64,000 nt of DNA from an uncultured Holophagaceae bacterium (GTDB lineage: Bacteria > Acidobacteriota > Holophagae > Holophagales > Holophagaceae): the NCBI GenBank assembly GCA_903857495.1, contig CAIOFF010000035.1, positions 62,001-126,000 of the forward strand. The letters are read 5' to 3'. The translations under genes were made by a program, and so were the position numbers. The notes below the pieces were generated by a model. That model saw only the letters and a list, made by a program, of their open reading frames with translations. It searched no databases and was not told the origin of the DNA. This document shows positions 10,118-19,581 of the stretch, one piece after another. Numbering within the stretch: the first letter of the stretch is position 1; every line of letters starts with the position of its first letter.

Positions 10118-11425
10118 CTACTTGCCCAGGCAGAAGCCGCTGAACAGGGCATCGAGGGCCGTGTCGGCCCGGTCCTCGCCGGTGAGGCGGGCCAGCAGGC
10201 CCCAGGCGCCCTGGAGCAGCGAGGCCACCAGCTCTGGGGGGTCCTCGGCGGTCAGCGCGAGCAGCAGTTCCAGCTGCCGGACCAGGTCATCCAGCAGTGC
10301 GCTCTGGCGGTCCGTGGCCAGCGCCCCGAAGCAGGCATCCGGGGCCAGCCCCCCCAGCAGGCGTGCCTTCAGGATGGCCTCCAGGGGGTCCAGGTCCCCA
10401 TACATAGCTGAGATGGCGGGTCCCGCCTTCGGGGCCTGGTCCCCGAAGGTCCGCACCTCGGCCACCTTGCCCTGGAAGGGCCCCAGGGCCAGGGTCAGGG
10501 CCCCGTCAGGACCTTCATCAAGTGCAGGGATCAGGTGGAGGATCAGGTCCGCGGTCTCCAGCACGGGACGCACCCGGGCGACCCCCAGACGCTCCAGGGG
10601 ATCCTCGGTCTCCCGCACGCCCGCGGTGTCGAACAGGCGCAGCGGCAGGCCCCGCCACTCGCAGCGGACTTCCAGCACGTCCCGGGTGGTGCCGGGAATG
10701 TCGGTGACGATGGCCCGGTCCTCCCCGGCCAGGGCGTTGAACAGGGTACTCTTCCCGGCATTCGGCCGTCCCACCAGGGCCAGGCGGAGCCCCTCCCGCA
10801 GGTGCCGAGCCGCCCCGCAGCGGACCTGTTCCACGTGGAACCGTGCCAACAGCGGCTCAAGCCATGTGGCCAAGTCTTTTAGATTTAATATAATGCCCTC
10901 TTCCTCGCCGTAGTCCACGACCGCCTCGGCCCGGGCCATCCAGGGCGCCAGGTGCCCCCGGGCCTCCCGGAGCCACTCCGGCTGGGCCCCCGCCCGGGCC
11001 TGGGCGAGGCGCACCTGGGTATCCGTCTCCGCCGCCACCAGATCCCGCAGAGCCTCGGCCTCAAGCAGCCCCTGCTTGCCGTTCAGCAGGGCCCGCCGGG
11101 TGAACTCGCCGGGCTCGGCCAGCCGCACCCCCAGGGTGCCGAGGTGCCCCAGCAGCCGGCGCACCAGCAGGGGATTGCCGTGGACCTGGAGCTCGACCAC
11201 ATCTTCGCCGGTGTAGCTGGCGGGGCCCGGGAAGAACAGCACCAGGGCCTTCTCCTGAAAACCATCCCAGCGAAGTTTGCGGAGCTCGGCCCGGCGCGGC
11301 TGCGGCAACTCCAGCAGGGGCGCGAGGACTCCCGGAAGGCCCTGCCCAGAGAGGCGCACCACGGCCACGGCCGCGGGAAACAGCGGGGTAGCGGGGGCGC
11401 AGATGGGATCCGGAGCGGCGGTCAC
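10118..11425 (-). CDS. mnmE: tRNA uridine-5-carboxymethylaminomethyl modification GTPase MnmE
   Basis: MnmE works with MnmG to modify U34 of certain tRNAs. The N-terminal folate-binding domain is followed by helices with an inserted G domain. Visible motifs are GRPNAGKS (219-226), TTRD (246-249), DTAG (266-269) and the C-terminal FCLGK with the functional cysteine. At the place of the guanine-specificity motif NKxD the protein reads TFGD (326-329), so only the Asp is kept. The gene contains an embedded parS-like palindrome that is read as FHVE. It belongs to the conserved rpmH-rnpA-yidC-jag-mnmE order; mnmG is not in the window. Confidence 0.94.
   Translation of the reverse strand: MTAAPDPICAPATPLFPAAVAVVRLSGQGLPGVLAPLLELPQPRRAELRKLRWDGFQEKALVLFFPGPASYTGEDVVELQVHGNPLLVRRLLGHLGTLGVRLAEPGEFTRRALLNGKQGLLEAEALRDLVAAETDTQVRLAQARAGAQPEWLREARGHLAPWMARAEAVVDYGEEEGIILNLKDLATWLEPLLARFHVEQVRCGAARHLREGLRLALVGRPNAGKSTLFNALAGEDRAIVTDIPGTTRDVLEVRCEWRGLPLRLFDTAGVRETEDPLERLGVARVRPVLETADLILHLIPALDEGPDGALTLALGPFQGKVAEVRTFGDQAPKAGPAISAMYGDLDPLEAILKARLLGGLAPDACFGALATDRQSALLDDLVRQLELLLALTAEDPPELVASLLQGAWGLLARLTGEDRADTALDALFSGFCLGK
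10827..10842. other. parS-like site 2, inside mnmE
   Basis: TGTTCCACGTGGAACC matches 15 of 16 bases of the perfect palindrome at 3902. It falls inside mnmE, where the minus strand reads it as Phe-His-Val-Glu, about 3.4 kb from dnaA. About 30 bases away the gene has an AT-rich patch (10872-10893) with rare codons. Confidence 0.7.
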
Positions 11426-11434
11426 CTGCCCAGT

Positions 11435-11899
11435 CTACTTCCGGAAGACCCTCACGGGCTTGAAGGTGCCCACCCCTTCGCTCTCGGTGCCCAGACCCTC
11501 CTCGCGGCTGATCACCAGGTGCACCCAGCGGCGCTCCCGGGCGCTCAGGGCGCCCAGCGTATGGGTGCCCAACTCCCGGGCCTTCTCGGCGGCATAGAGG
11601 CCCATGGCCATGACCTCCTGCATGCGGAAGAGCCGGGCGCCCTTCACGTCCAGGTAGGCCAGCTTCGAGTCCTCGCGCTCGCCCTGGGCCTCGTGGACCA
11701 GGAACTGCAAGGCATCCAGGGCCGCGCCCCGGTTGGCGGCCAGGTGGGCGGCGTCGGGTCCCGAGAGCGCCACGCGGTTGGGGAAGGCCTCCTCGTCCCC
11801 CGAGGGGGCGAACTTGGCCTCGACCGTGAAGCCGAGGTGAGCGGCCCAGCGGGCAATGACTTCAGGCACGGACTCCAGGCTGGCGCCGCTCTTGCGCAT
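11435..11899 (-). CDS. jag: Jag/KhpB-like RNA-binding protein (KH and R3H domains)
   Basis: This 154-residue protein is encoded between yidC and mnmE, the usual place of jag. The middle part resembles the KH-II RNA-binding domain (ALSGPDAAHLAANRGAALDALQFLVHE; the usual GxxG loop is not obvious). The C-terminus is a clear R3H domain (LSARERRWVHLVISREEGLGTESEG). The N-terminal Jag domain of Firmicutes proteins is reduced. Family members bind RNA and influence cell elongation and envelope synthesis in other bacteria. The role here is inferred from family and context. Confidence 0.85.
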   Translation of the reverse strand: MRKSGASLESVPEVIARWAAHLGFTVEAKFAPSGDEEAFPNRVALSGPDAAHLAANRGAALDALQFLVHEAQGEREDSKLAYLDVKGARLFRMQEVMAMGLYAAEKARELGTHTLGALSARERRWVHLVISREEGLGTESEGVGTFKPVRVFRK

Positions 11900-11908
11900 G
11901 GCGAACTC

Positions 11909-13453
11909 CTACAGCGTGATGGACTGGGGCTGATAGGACCGCATGATCCACCAGGTCTGGCCCAGGCCGATCATGTTGAAGACAAAGTAGTAGATCGTGA
12001 GGCCCGCAGGGCTCTGCGCGAACATGAAGGTCATCATGGCGGGCATGAGCACCAGCATCATCTTGCGCTGGGCGGGATCGCCCACGGCCGGGGTCATGTA
12101 CTGCTGGGCGAACATGGAGCCGCCCATCAGCACCGGGTAGATGAAGTAGGGGTCCCGGGAGGAGAGGTCAACGATCCAGCCGAAGAAGGGCGCGTTGCGC
12201 AGCTCGAAGACCGCGTTGAGCATGGACCAGAGGGCCAGGAAGATGGGCATCTGCAGCAGCATGGGCAGGCAGCCGCCCATGGGGTTGTGGCCGTTCTTCT
12301 TGTAGAGCTCCATGAGCTCCTTCTGCATCTCGGCCTTCTTGGTCATGTCGCTGCCGAACTTCTCGTACTTGGCCTGGATGGCCTTCTGGTGGGGCTCGAA
12401 GTCCTTCATGCGCAGCATGGAGATGGTCTGCTTGGTGTTCAGGTGCCAGGTGGTGAGGCGGATGACCACCGTGAACAGCACGATGGACCAGCCCCAGTTG
12501 CCCACCATGGCGTGGATCTTCTTGAGGATCCAGAACAGCAGGTGGGCGACGGCGCCGAAGAAGCCGTAGTCGATGACCTGGGTGAAGGGCTTCTCGAAGG
12601 CCAGCAGTGGCTCATCCTGCTTGGGCCCCAGATACAGCGAGGCCTCCAGGCGGCCCTGTTCGGGCAGCAGGGTGTAGCCCACGGCGTTGTCCCGGGCCGC
12701 CGGTCGCGGCAGCTTCCAGAGGGCGGCGAAGTAGTGGTTGCGCTGGTTCTTTTCGTCCTTCTCGAGCCCCGCGTCCACACCCAGGCGCTCCGCGGTGGGC
12801 GGCAGCAGCTTGCGCTTGGAGCCCAGGAAGCTGAAGAACGGGTCGTGCAGCATGTCGGTCCAGGCGACCGCCTCGATGCCCTTGTCGCTGAGCGTGAAGA
12901 CGCGGCCCAGGTGCTTGACGGGCTCCTCTGTGGCGGGGTTCGGGATCAGCAGGGCCGCGGCCCCGCTGGAGGACGCGCCCTCCAGCTGCAGGACGTGGCC
13001 GAGGGGCGGAACCAGGTAGCCCAGGCGCTCGCCGGCGGTGTTCTCGAAGATCACGGCTGTGCCCTTGGCGCCCCGCTCTTCCTGGCGGACCACCTCGAAG
13101 CCGGCGCCCCGGGAGGCCCCCAGGCCGGGGAAACCCGCCGGGAAGAACTTCGTGCCGTCCTGCCGCCAGACCACCTGCTTGAGCGCGCCGGTGGAGACCT
13201 GCCAGGTGAGGGTCAGCTCCGCGTTGGAGAAGGTGTGGGTGATGGCCGCGTCAGCGACCTTCACCCCTTCGGCCGACTTGGTGGCGGTCGGGGCCACCGC
13301 GGGGGTGACCGGCTCCACCTTGGCGGGAACGGGTGCAGCCTGGGCGGTCTCGGCCTTGGCAACAGGCTTGGCATAGCGCGAGGACAGCCAGAACTGGCCG
13401 CCCAGCAGGATCATGCTGCCAATGACGAAGATGATGACGTTGCGATTTTTCAT
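11909..13453 (-). CDS. yidC: Membrane protein insertase YidC
   Basis: YidC inserts inner membrane proteins alone or with SecYEG. At 514 residues it is the Gram-negative form. It has an N-terminal signal-anchor helix (VIIFVIGSMILLGGQFWL), an Ala/Pro-rich linker, a large periplasmic beta-domain (about residues 60-320) and the conserved five-helix insertase core (GNWGWSIVLFTVVIRLTTW, MGGCLPMLLQMPIFLALW, MMLVLMPAMMTFMFAQSPAGLTIYYFVFN). The start overlaps the rnpA stop by 4 bases (ATGA). No yidD frame is found between rnpA and yidC. Confidence 0.96.
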   Translation of the reverse strand: MKNRNVIIFVIGSMILLGGQFWLSSRYAKPVAKAETAQAAPVPAKVEPVTPAVAPTATKSAEGVKVADAAITHTFSNAELTLTWQVSTGALKQVVWRQDGTKFFPAGFPGLGASRGAGFEVVRQEERGAKGTAVIFENTAGERLGYLVPPLGHVLQLEGASSSGAAALLIPNPATEEPVKHLGRVFTLSDKGIEAVAWTDMLHDPFFSFLGSKRKLLPPTAERLGVDAGLEKDEKNQRNHYFAALWKLPRPAARDNAVGYTLLPEQGRLEASLYLGPKQDEPLLAFEKPFTQVIDYGFFGAVAHLLFWILKKIHAMVGNWGWSIVLFTVVIRLTTWHLNTKQTISMLRMKDFEPHQKAIQAKYEKFGSDMTKKAEMQKELMELYKKNGHNPMGGCLPMLLQMPIFLALWSMLNAVFELRNAPFFGWIVDLSSRDPYFIYPVLMGGSMFAQQYMTPAVGDPAQRKMMLVLMPAMMTFMFAQSPAGLTIYYFVFNMIGLGQTWWIMRSYQPQSITL

Positions 13454-13818
13454 GGGGTTTCCCGGGGGGAAAGACGACGCAGGGCCAGCCGAAGCTGGCT
13501 TTCAATGTCCTGGAAGCTGAGGCTGCTGAGGGCCGGAGCCGAGCGGCTGGGGCGCACCCAGATCACCCAGGGAGCGCCCGCCAGTGACTCGGCACTGGCC
13601 AGGAAGGCCATGCGCACCTGTCGGCGGAAGCGGTTCCGCTGGACCGCGCCTCCAGTCTTCCGGGGCGAGGTCACCAGCAGCAGTGGCTGATCCGCCCCCG
13701 CGTGCTGCCAGGCCCGGATGTCCAGGAACGAGGAATGCCCCAGCAGGGGCCGGGGCGGGGGTGCGGGAACCGCGTGGTCCTTGTGTCGGACCGTGCGGAA
13801 TCGGTCCTTGAAGATCAC
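13450..13818 (-). CDS. rnpA: Ribonuclease P protein component
   Basis: RnpA is the small protein cofactor of RNase P, which matures tRNA 5' ends. The 122-residue protein has the family signature RKTGGAVQRNRFRRQVR (the RNR motif contacting the RNA) preceded by the LLVTSP strand. It is very basic. The N-terminus (FRTVRHKDHAV) is shorter and more Pro-rich than usual. It lies between rpmH and yidC, as in most bacteria, and overlaps the yidC start by 4 bases. The RNA component gene is not in the window. Confidence 0.93.
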   Translation of the reverse strand: MIFKDRFRTVRHKDHAVPAPPPRPLLGHSSFLDIRAWQHAGADQPLLLVTSPRKTGGAVQRNRFRRQVRMAFLASAESLAGAPWVIWVRPSRSAPALSSLSFQDIESQLRLALRRLSPRETP

Positions 13819-13839
13819 GGGCCAAGGCCTGGGCGGAGA

Positions 13840-13974
13840 CTAGAGCGCCAGGACGTGACGGCCCTTGGCGCGGCGGCGCTTGAGCACCAGGCGGCCATTC
13901 TTGGTCTTCATCCGGCTCAGGAACCCGTGGGTCTTGGCGCGGCGGCGGTTGTTGGGCTGAAAGGTGCGCTTCAT
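13840..13974 (-). CDS. rpmH: Ribosomal protein bL34
   Basis: The 44-residue protein beginning [18 protein letters not shown] is unmistakably bL34 of the large ribosomal subunit. The ATG at 13974 is preceded by GAGGTGG at good spacing. The open frame extends about 29 codons further upstream, but those residues do not belong to the family. It is the first gene of the leftward operon rpmH-rnpA-yidC-jag-mnmE and has a good promoter 47 bases upstream. Confidence 0.98.
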   Translation of the reverse strand: MKRTFQPNNRRRAKTHGFLSRMKTKNGRLVLKRRRAKGRHVLAL

Positions 13975-14020
13975 GGTTCCACCTCGGGGGTCCCCTCCCG
14001 GGGAGGAGGACGAACCTTCA

Positions 14021-14049
14021 ACAATACCAGCGAGGTCCGTACAACTCAA
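14021..14049 (-). promoter_or_regulatory. Sigma-70-type promoter for rpmH operon
   Basis: On the minus strand TTGAGT (14049-14044) and TATTGT (14026-14021) are separated by exactly 17 bases. This lies 47 bases upstream of the rpmH start, and the intervening leader contains a short GC-rich palindrome (CTCCCGGGGAG). It would drive rpmH and the genes behind it. Confidence 0.6.
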
Positions 14050-14081
14050 GGGCATTTCCAACGGCGCATCCTCGGCCGGGA

Positions 14082-14090
14082 TGCTAGATT
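14082..14090 (+). promoter_or_regulatory. Possible extended -10 of the dnaA promoter
   Basis: TGCTAGATT resembles an extended -10 element (TGnTAnnnT) about 95 bases upstream of the dnaA ATG. I see no convincing -35 at the proper distance, so this is tentative. The remainder of the 210-base rpmH-dnaA gap holds the rpmH promoter and no clear DnaA boxes. Confidence 0.3.
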
Positions 14091-14184
14091 GATATTTCCC
14101 TCTGCGAGCCCAGTGAGGCCGGAGCGCGCGACGCGCCCTCCGACGACTGTGCGCGCCTGTGTCCGCCTTCCTCCGGTGCTACTC

Positions 14185-15561
14185 ATGCGATCCACCGACC
14201 CCGCCCTTCTCTGGGATACCCTCCGCCAAGGCCTGTCCAAGCAGCTGCCGGAAGCCAGCTTCAAGGAGTGGATCGCGCCCTGTGCCCCACTGGAAGTGAA
14301 GGGCGGCACGCTGTGGATCCAGGTTCCCAGCGCCGCGGCCAAGCTCTGGATCGAGCAGCAGCTCCCCGAAGAGTTCAGCGACGCCCTGGCCATGGGCGGC
14401 CTGGGTGACCTGCGCCTGGAGTTCCGCGTGAACGGCACCCCCCCCGTGGCCGAGGCCAAGCCCGCCCGGCGTGCCCAGGCTGCGGCGGCGGGTCCCGTGG
14501 ATCCCCCGACTGCTTTTCCCTATCTGTTCAATCGCTACACCCTCGACCGCTTCGTGGTGGGTCCCGGCAGCCAGCTCGCCTTCGCTGCGGCCAAGGCCGT
14601 GGTGGACAGTTACGGCAAGGCCGCCACGCCCCTCAGCATGAATCCCCTGTTCATCTACGGCGGCGCAGGCCTGGGCAAGACGCACCTGATGGTGGGCATC
14701 GGGAAGGGCCTGCTGGATCGGGATCCCAAGCTCCGCGTGGCCTACGTCAAGGTCGACAACTTCTTCAACGAGCTCACGGTCGCGATCCGTGCCAAGAACA
14801 CGGAGCCCATGCGCAAGAAGTACCAACAGAACGACGTGCTCCTGCTGGACGATGTACAGACCCTCGGAAAGATGGAGCGGACCCAGGAAGAGATTTTCCA
14901 CGTGCTGGAACACCTGCTTCAGCATGGGAAGCAGATCGTCATCACCTCCGATAAGCCGCCCCAGCGCCTGGAGGGTTGCCACGAGCGGCTCATCACCCGC
15001 TTCAAGTGGGGACTGACCGCCGACATTCAGCCGCCGGACTTCGAGACCCGCATCGCCATCCTGCGCAAGAAGCTGGAAGATGCTGATTTTTCGAACGTTC
15101 CTCCCATCCCCGAGGACGTCCTGACCTTCATTGCCCACAAGGCCAAAGGCAGCGTCCGCGATCTGGAGGGCTTCCTGACCCGGGTGATCTTCCAGGCCAG
15201 CCTCATCGGCGTGCCCCCCAGCCTGGAGGTCGCCCATGCGGCGTTTCAGGGTCAGAGCGGCGAGGAGGCTTCCGCACCGATCCCCCCCGAGCGCATCTTC
15301 CGCATGACCGCAGAGACCTTCAACGTCTCTTTCGCGGACCTGATGAAGAAGCGCTCCCGGCAACAGGCCATCCTGCTGCCGCGCCAGGTCGCCATGTATC
15401 TGGCCCGGGAGATCGCCTCGCTGCCCTTCGCGGACATTGGACGCTCCTTCACCATGCACCACTCAACGGTGATGAATGCCATCGACTCGGTCCGGGAGCG
15501 CATGAAGCGGGATCCGGAATTCCACAGGATGGTCCAGGCTCTCTTGAACAGCATCACTTGA
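14185..15561 (+). CDS. dnaA: Chromosomal replication initiator DnaA
   Basis: DnaA binds origin DnaA boxes and opens the duplex. From the ATG at 14185 it has 458 residues: N-terminal domain I (LWDTLRQGLSKQLPEASFKEWI), a short Ala-rich linker, the AAA+ domain with Walker A GGAGLGKTH and Walker B LLLDDVQTL, the KGSVRDLEG sensor-2 region, and the C-terminal helix-turn-helix with the signature MHHSTVMNAI. The frame is open for about 480 bases upstream, but that part is non-homologous and overlaps rpmH. It is divergent from rpmH and followed by a probable origin and dnaN. Confidence 0.97.
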   Translation: MRSTDPALLWDTLRQGLSKQLPEASFKEWIAPCAPLEVKGGTLWIQVPSAAAKLWIEQQLPEEFSDALAMGGLGDLRLEFRVNGTPPVAEAKPARRAQAAAAGPVDPPTAFPYLFNRYTLDRFVVGPGSQLAFAAAKAVVDSYGKAATPLSMNPLFIYGGAGLGKTHLMVGIGKGLLDRDPKLRVAYVKVDNFFNELTVAIRAKNTEPMRKKYQQNDVLLLDDVQTLGKMERTQEEIFHVLEHLLQHGKQIVITSDKPPQRLEGCHERLITRFKWGLTADIQPPDFETRIAILRKKLEDADFSNVPPIPEDVLTFIAHKAKGSVRDLEGFLTRVIFQASLIGVPPSLEVAHAAFQGQSGEEASAPIPPERIFRMTAETFNVSFADLMKKRSRQQAILLPRQVAMYLAREIASLPFADIGRSFTMHHSTVMNAIDSVRERMKRDPEFHRMVQALLNSIT

Positions 15562-15775
15562 TTACAAAGTGTTTATTTACTTTTCCACAGGGTCAGTCCC
15601 TGCGGACTCCACAGTCGTCCGCGAAGGATGGCTTCCGGGATGCCGAAAGGCCGACTTGCACCACGTACCAGGGGGTTTCCACAGCCTGTCCCAGGCGAGG
15701 AAACTCCGGTAGGATAGGGCTTTGACGCGACTTTCCACAGGCTGCCCCGGTCTTCAGCATCATCAAGGGTGATAT
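15562..15775. other. Candidate replication origin (oriC) between dnaA and dnaN
   Basis: This 214-base gap contains three direct copies of TTTCCACAG at 15582-15590, 15676-15684 and 15732-15740, plus a weaker ACTCCACAG at 15606-15614. The copy at 15581 (TTTTCCACA) differs from the classical DnaA box TTATCCACA by one base. An AT-rich tract at about 15559-15585 immediately precedes it and could be the unwinding element. The leftward rpmH block and rightward dnaA block meet close by, and parS-like sites flank the region. I cannot compute strand skew, so the call is from motifs and context. Confidence 0.55.
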
Positions 15776-16909
15776 ATGAATCTTAATTTACAGGTTTCTA
15801 AAGACCGTCTGGACCGAACCCTGGGTCTGCTGAAGCATGCCCTGGATCGCCGGGTCACCCTTCCGATTCTCCAGCACATCCTCGTGGATGTCCGTCCCAA
15901 GGAAGTTGTCCTCAAGGCCACGGACATGGAACTGGCCTTTGAGGCCACCGTCCCGGGTGAGGGCCAGGGCCAGTGGACGATGGCCGTTCCCGGCAAGAAG
16001 TTCATCGAGACCGTGCGGGTCTTCCCCGAGGGCATTCTCAGCCTCGAGTGCCCGGATGCGGGTGGTCGCCTCTGGCTACGCGCCAAGGGCATGAACTCCG
16101 AACACAACATCCAGCCCGGCGAAGGCTTCCCCGAGCTGCCTGCTCCCGGCAAGGATCTTCCCATCGTCAAGATTCCCGTGTTGCGCTTCAAGCGGGCCAT
16201 CCAGCTCGGCTCCATCGCCGTGAGCCGGGATGCCACCAAGCCCACGCTCTCTGCGGTCCTGGTGCACCTCTCCAAGAACCACGTGCGGGTTGTTTCCACG
16301 GACGGTTTCCGCCTCGCCGTGGCCGAGGTCCCCTGCGACACGCGTCTCAAGGACGACGTCCGCCTCATCGTGCCCAAGCGGGCCCTGGACCTGATCCCCA
16401 CCCTGCTGGGCGACGAAGGCGAAGTGGAGCTCTGCTGGGATGGCACCACGCTGTTCCTGGACCAGCCCGGCCTCAAGTTCAGCACCCGCCTGGTGACCGG
16501 GAACTACCCCGCCTACGAGAAGGTCCTGCCGGCCGAGCTGCCCAAGCGCGTGATCATGGACCGCGAGGTCTTCCTGCGCACCCTGCGGTTCGTGGGGCTG
16601 AAGAAGGACGACTACAACAAGAATGTCCGCCTGTTCTATGAATTCCCCAGCCTGCGCACGGTCTTCCAGCACCCGGACGAGGGTGTGAACCAGGCGACCC
16701 TCCCCTTCACCGGGGAAGAGAATCCCTTCGAGCTGGCCTTCAACATCGACTACCTCACGGAGCTGCTGGAGCGGCTCCCCGGCGAGGAAGTGGTCTACCA
16801 GTTCAAGGATGAGGTCGGACAGGGCGTCTTCATGTCCCCCAGCCTCGAGGACTTCAGCTTCCGCTACGTCCTCATGCCCGTCCGCTTTGCCAACAGTGCG
16901 TCCGCCTGA
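15776..16909 (+). CDS. dnaN: DNA polymerase III beta sliding clamp
   Basis: DnaN forms the dimeric ring that tethers DNA polymerase III to template. The 377 residues show the three repeated clamp folds. Clear segments are NLQVSKDRLDRTLGLLKHALDRRVTLPILQHILVDV in domain 1, LRFKRAIQLGSIAVSRDATKPTLSAVLVHL in domain 2, and the conserved C-terminal YVLMPVR. The ATG at 15776 follows the candidate origin. recF, often next to dnaN, is missing here, and gyrB follows directly after 58 bases. Confidence 0.96.
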   Translation: MNLNLQVSKDRLDRTLGLLKHALDRRVTLPILQHILVDVRPKEVVLKATDMELAFEATVPGEGQGQWTMAVPGKKFIETVRVFPEGILSLECPDAGGRLWLRAKGMNSEHNIQPGEGFPELPAPGKDLPIVKIPVLRFKRAIQLGSIAVSRDATKPTLSAVLVHLSKNHVRVVSTDGFRLAVAEVPCDTRLKDDVRLIVPKRALDLIPTLLGDEGEVELCWDGTTLFLDQPGLKFSTRLVTGNYPAYEKVLPAELPKRVIMDREVFLRTLRFVGLKKDDYNKNVRLFYEFPSLRTVFQHPDEGVNQATLPFTGEENPFELAFNIDYLTELLERLPGEEVVYQFKDEVGQGVFMSPSLEDFSFRYVLMPVRFANSASA

Positions 16910-16919
16910 TCGGCGTTGA

Positions 16920-19526
<2,607 letters not shown>

Positions 19527-19554
19527 GTTCCTTTATTGCAGATATGTCGAGCCG

Positions 19555-19570
19555 CGTTCCACGTAGAACA
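19555..19570. other. parS-like site 3 between gyrB and gyrA
   Basis: CGTTCCACGTAGAACA matches the perfect site at 3902 at 14 of 16 positions, with one change breaking the palindrome. It sits in the short gyrB-gyrA gap, 12 bases before the gyrA ATG, so ParB binding here could also affect gyrA expression. Confidence 0.5.
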
Positions 19571-19581
19571 CTGGAAGACCC

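Noticed and set aside
13702-14184. N-terminal extension of dnaA by 161 codons
   Set aside because: The residues overlap rpmH and rnpA and do not resemble DnaA domain I; ATG 14185 gives the expected N-terminus.
14896-14910. parS-like TTCCACGTGCTGGAA in dnaA
   Set aside because: The half-sites are separated by additional bases, so the ParB palindrome is not formed.
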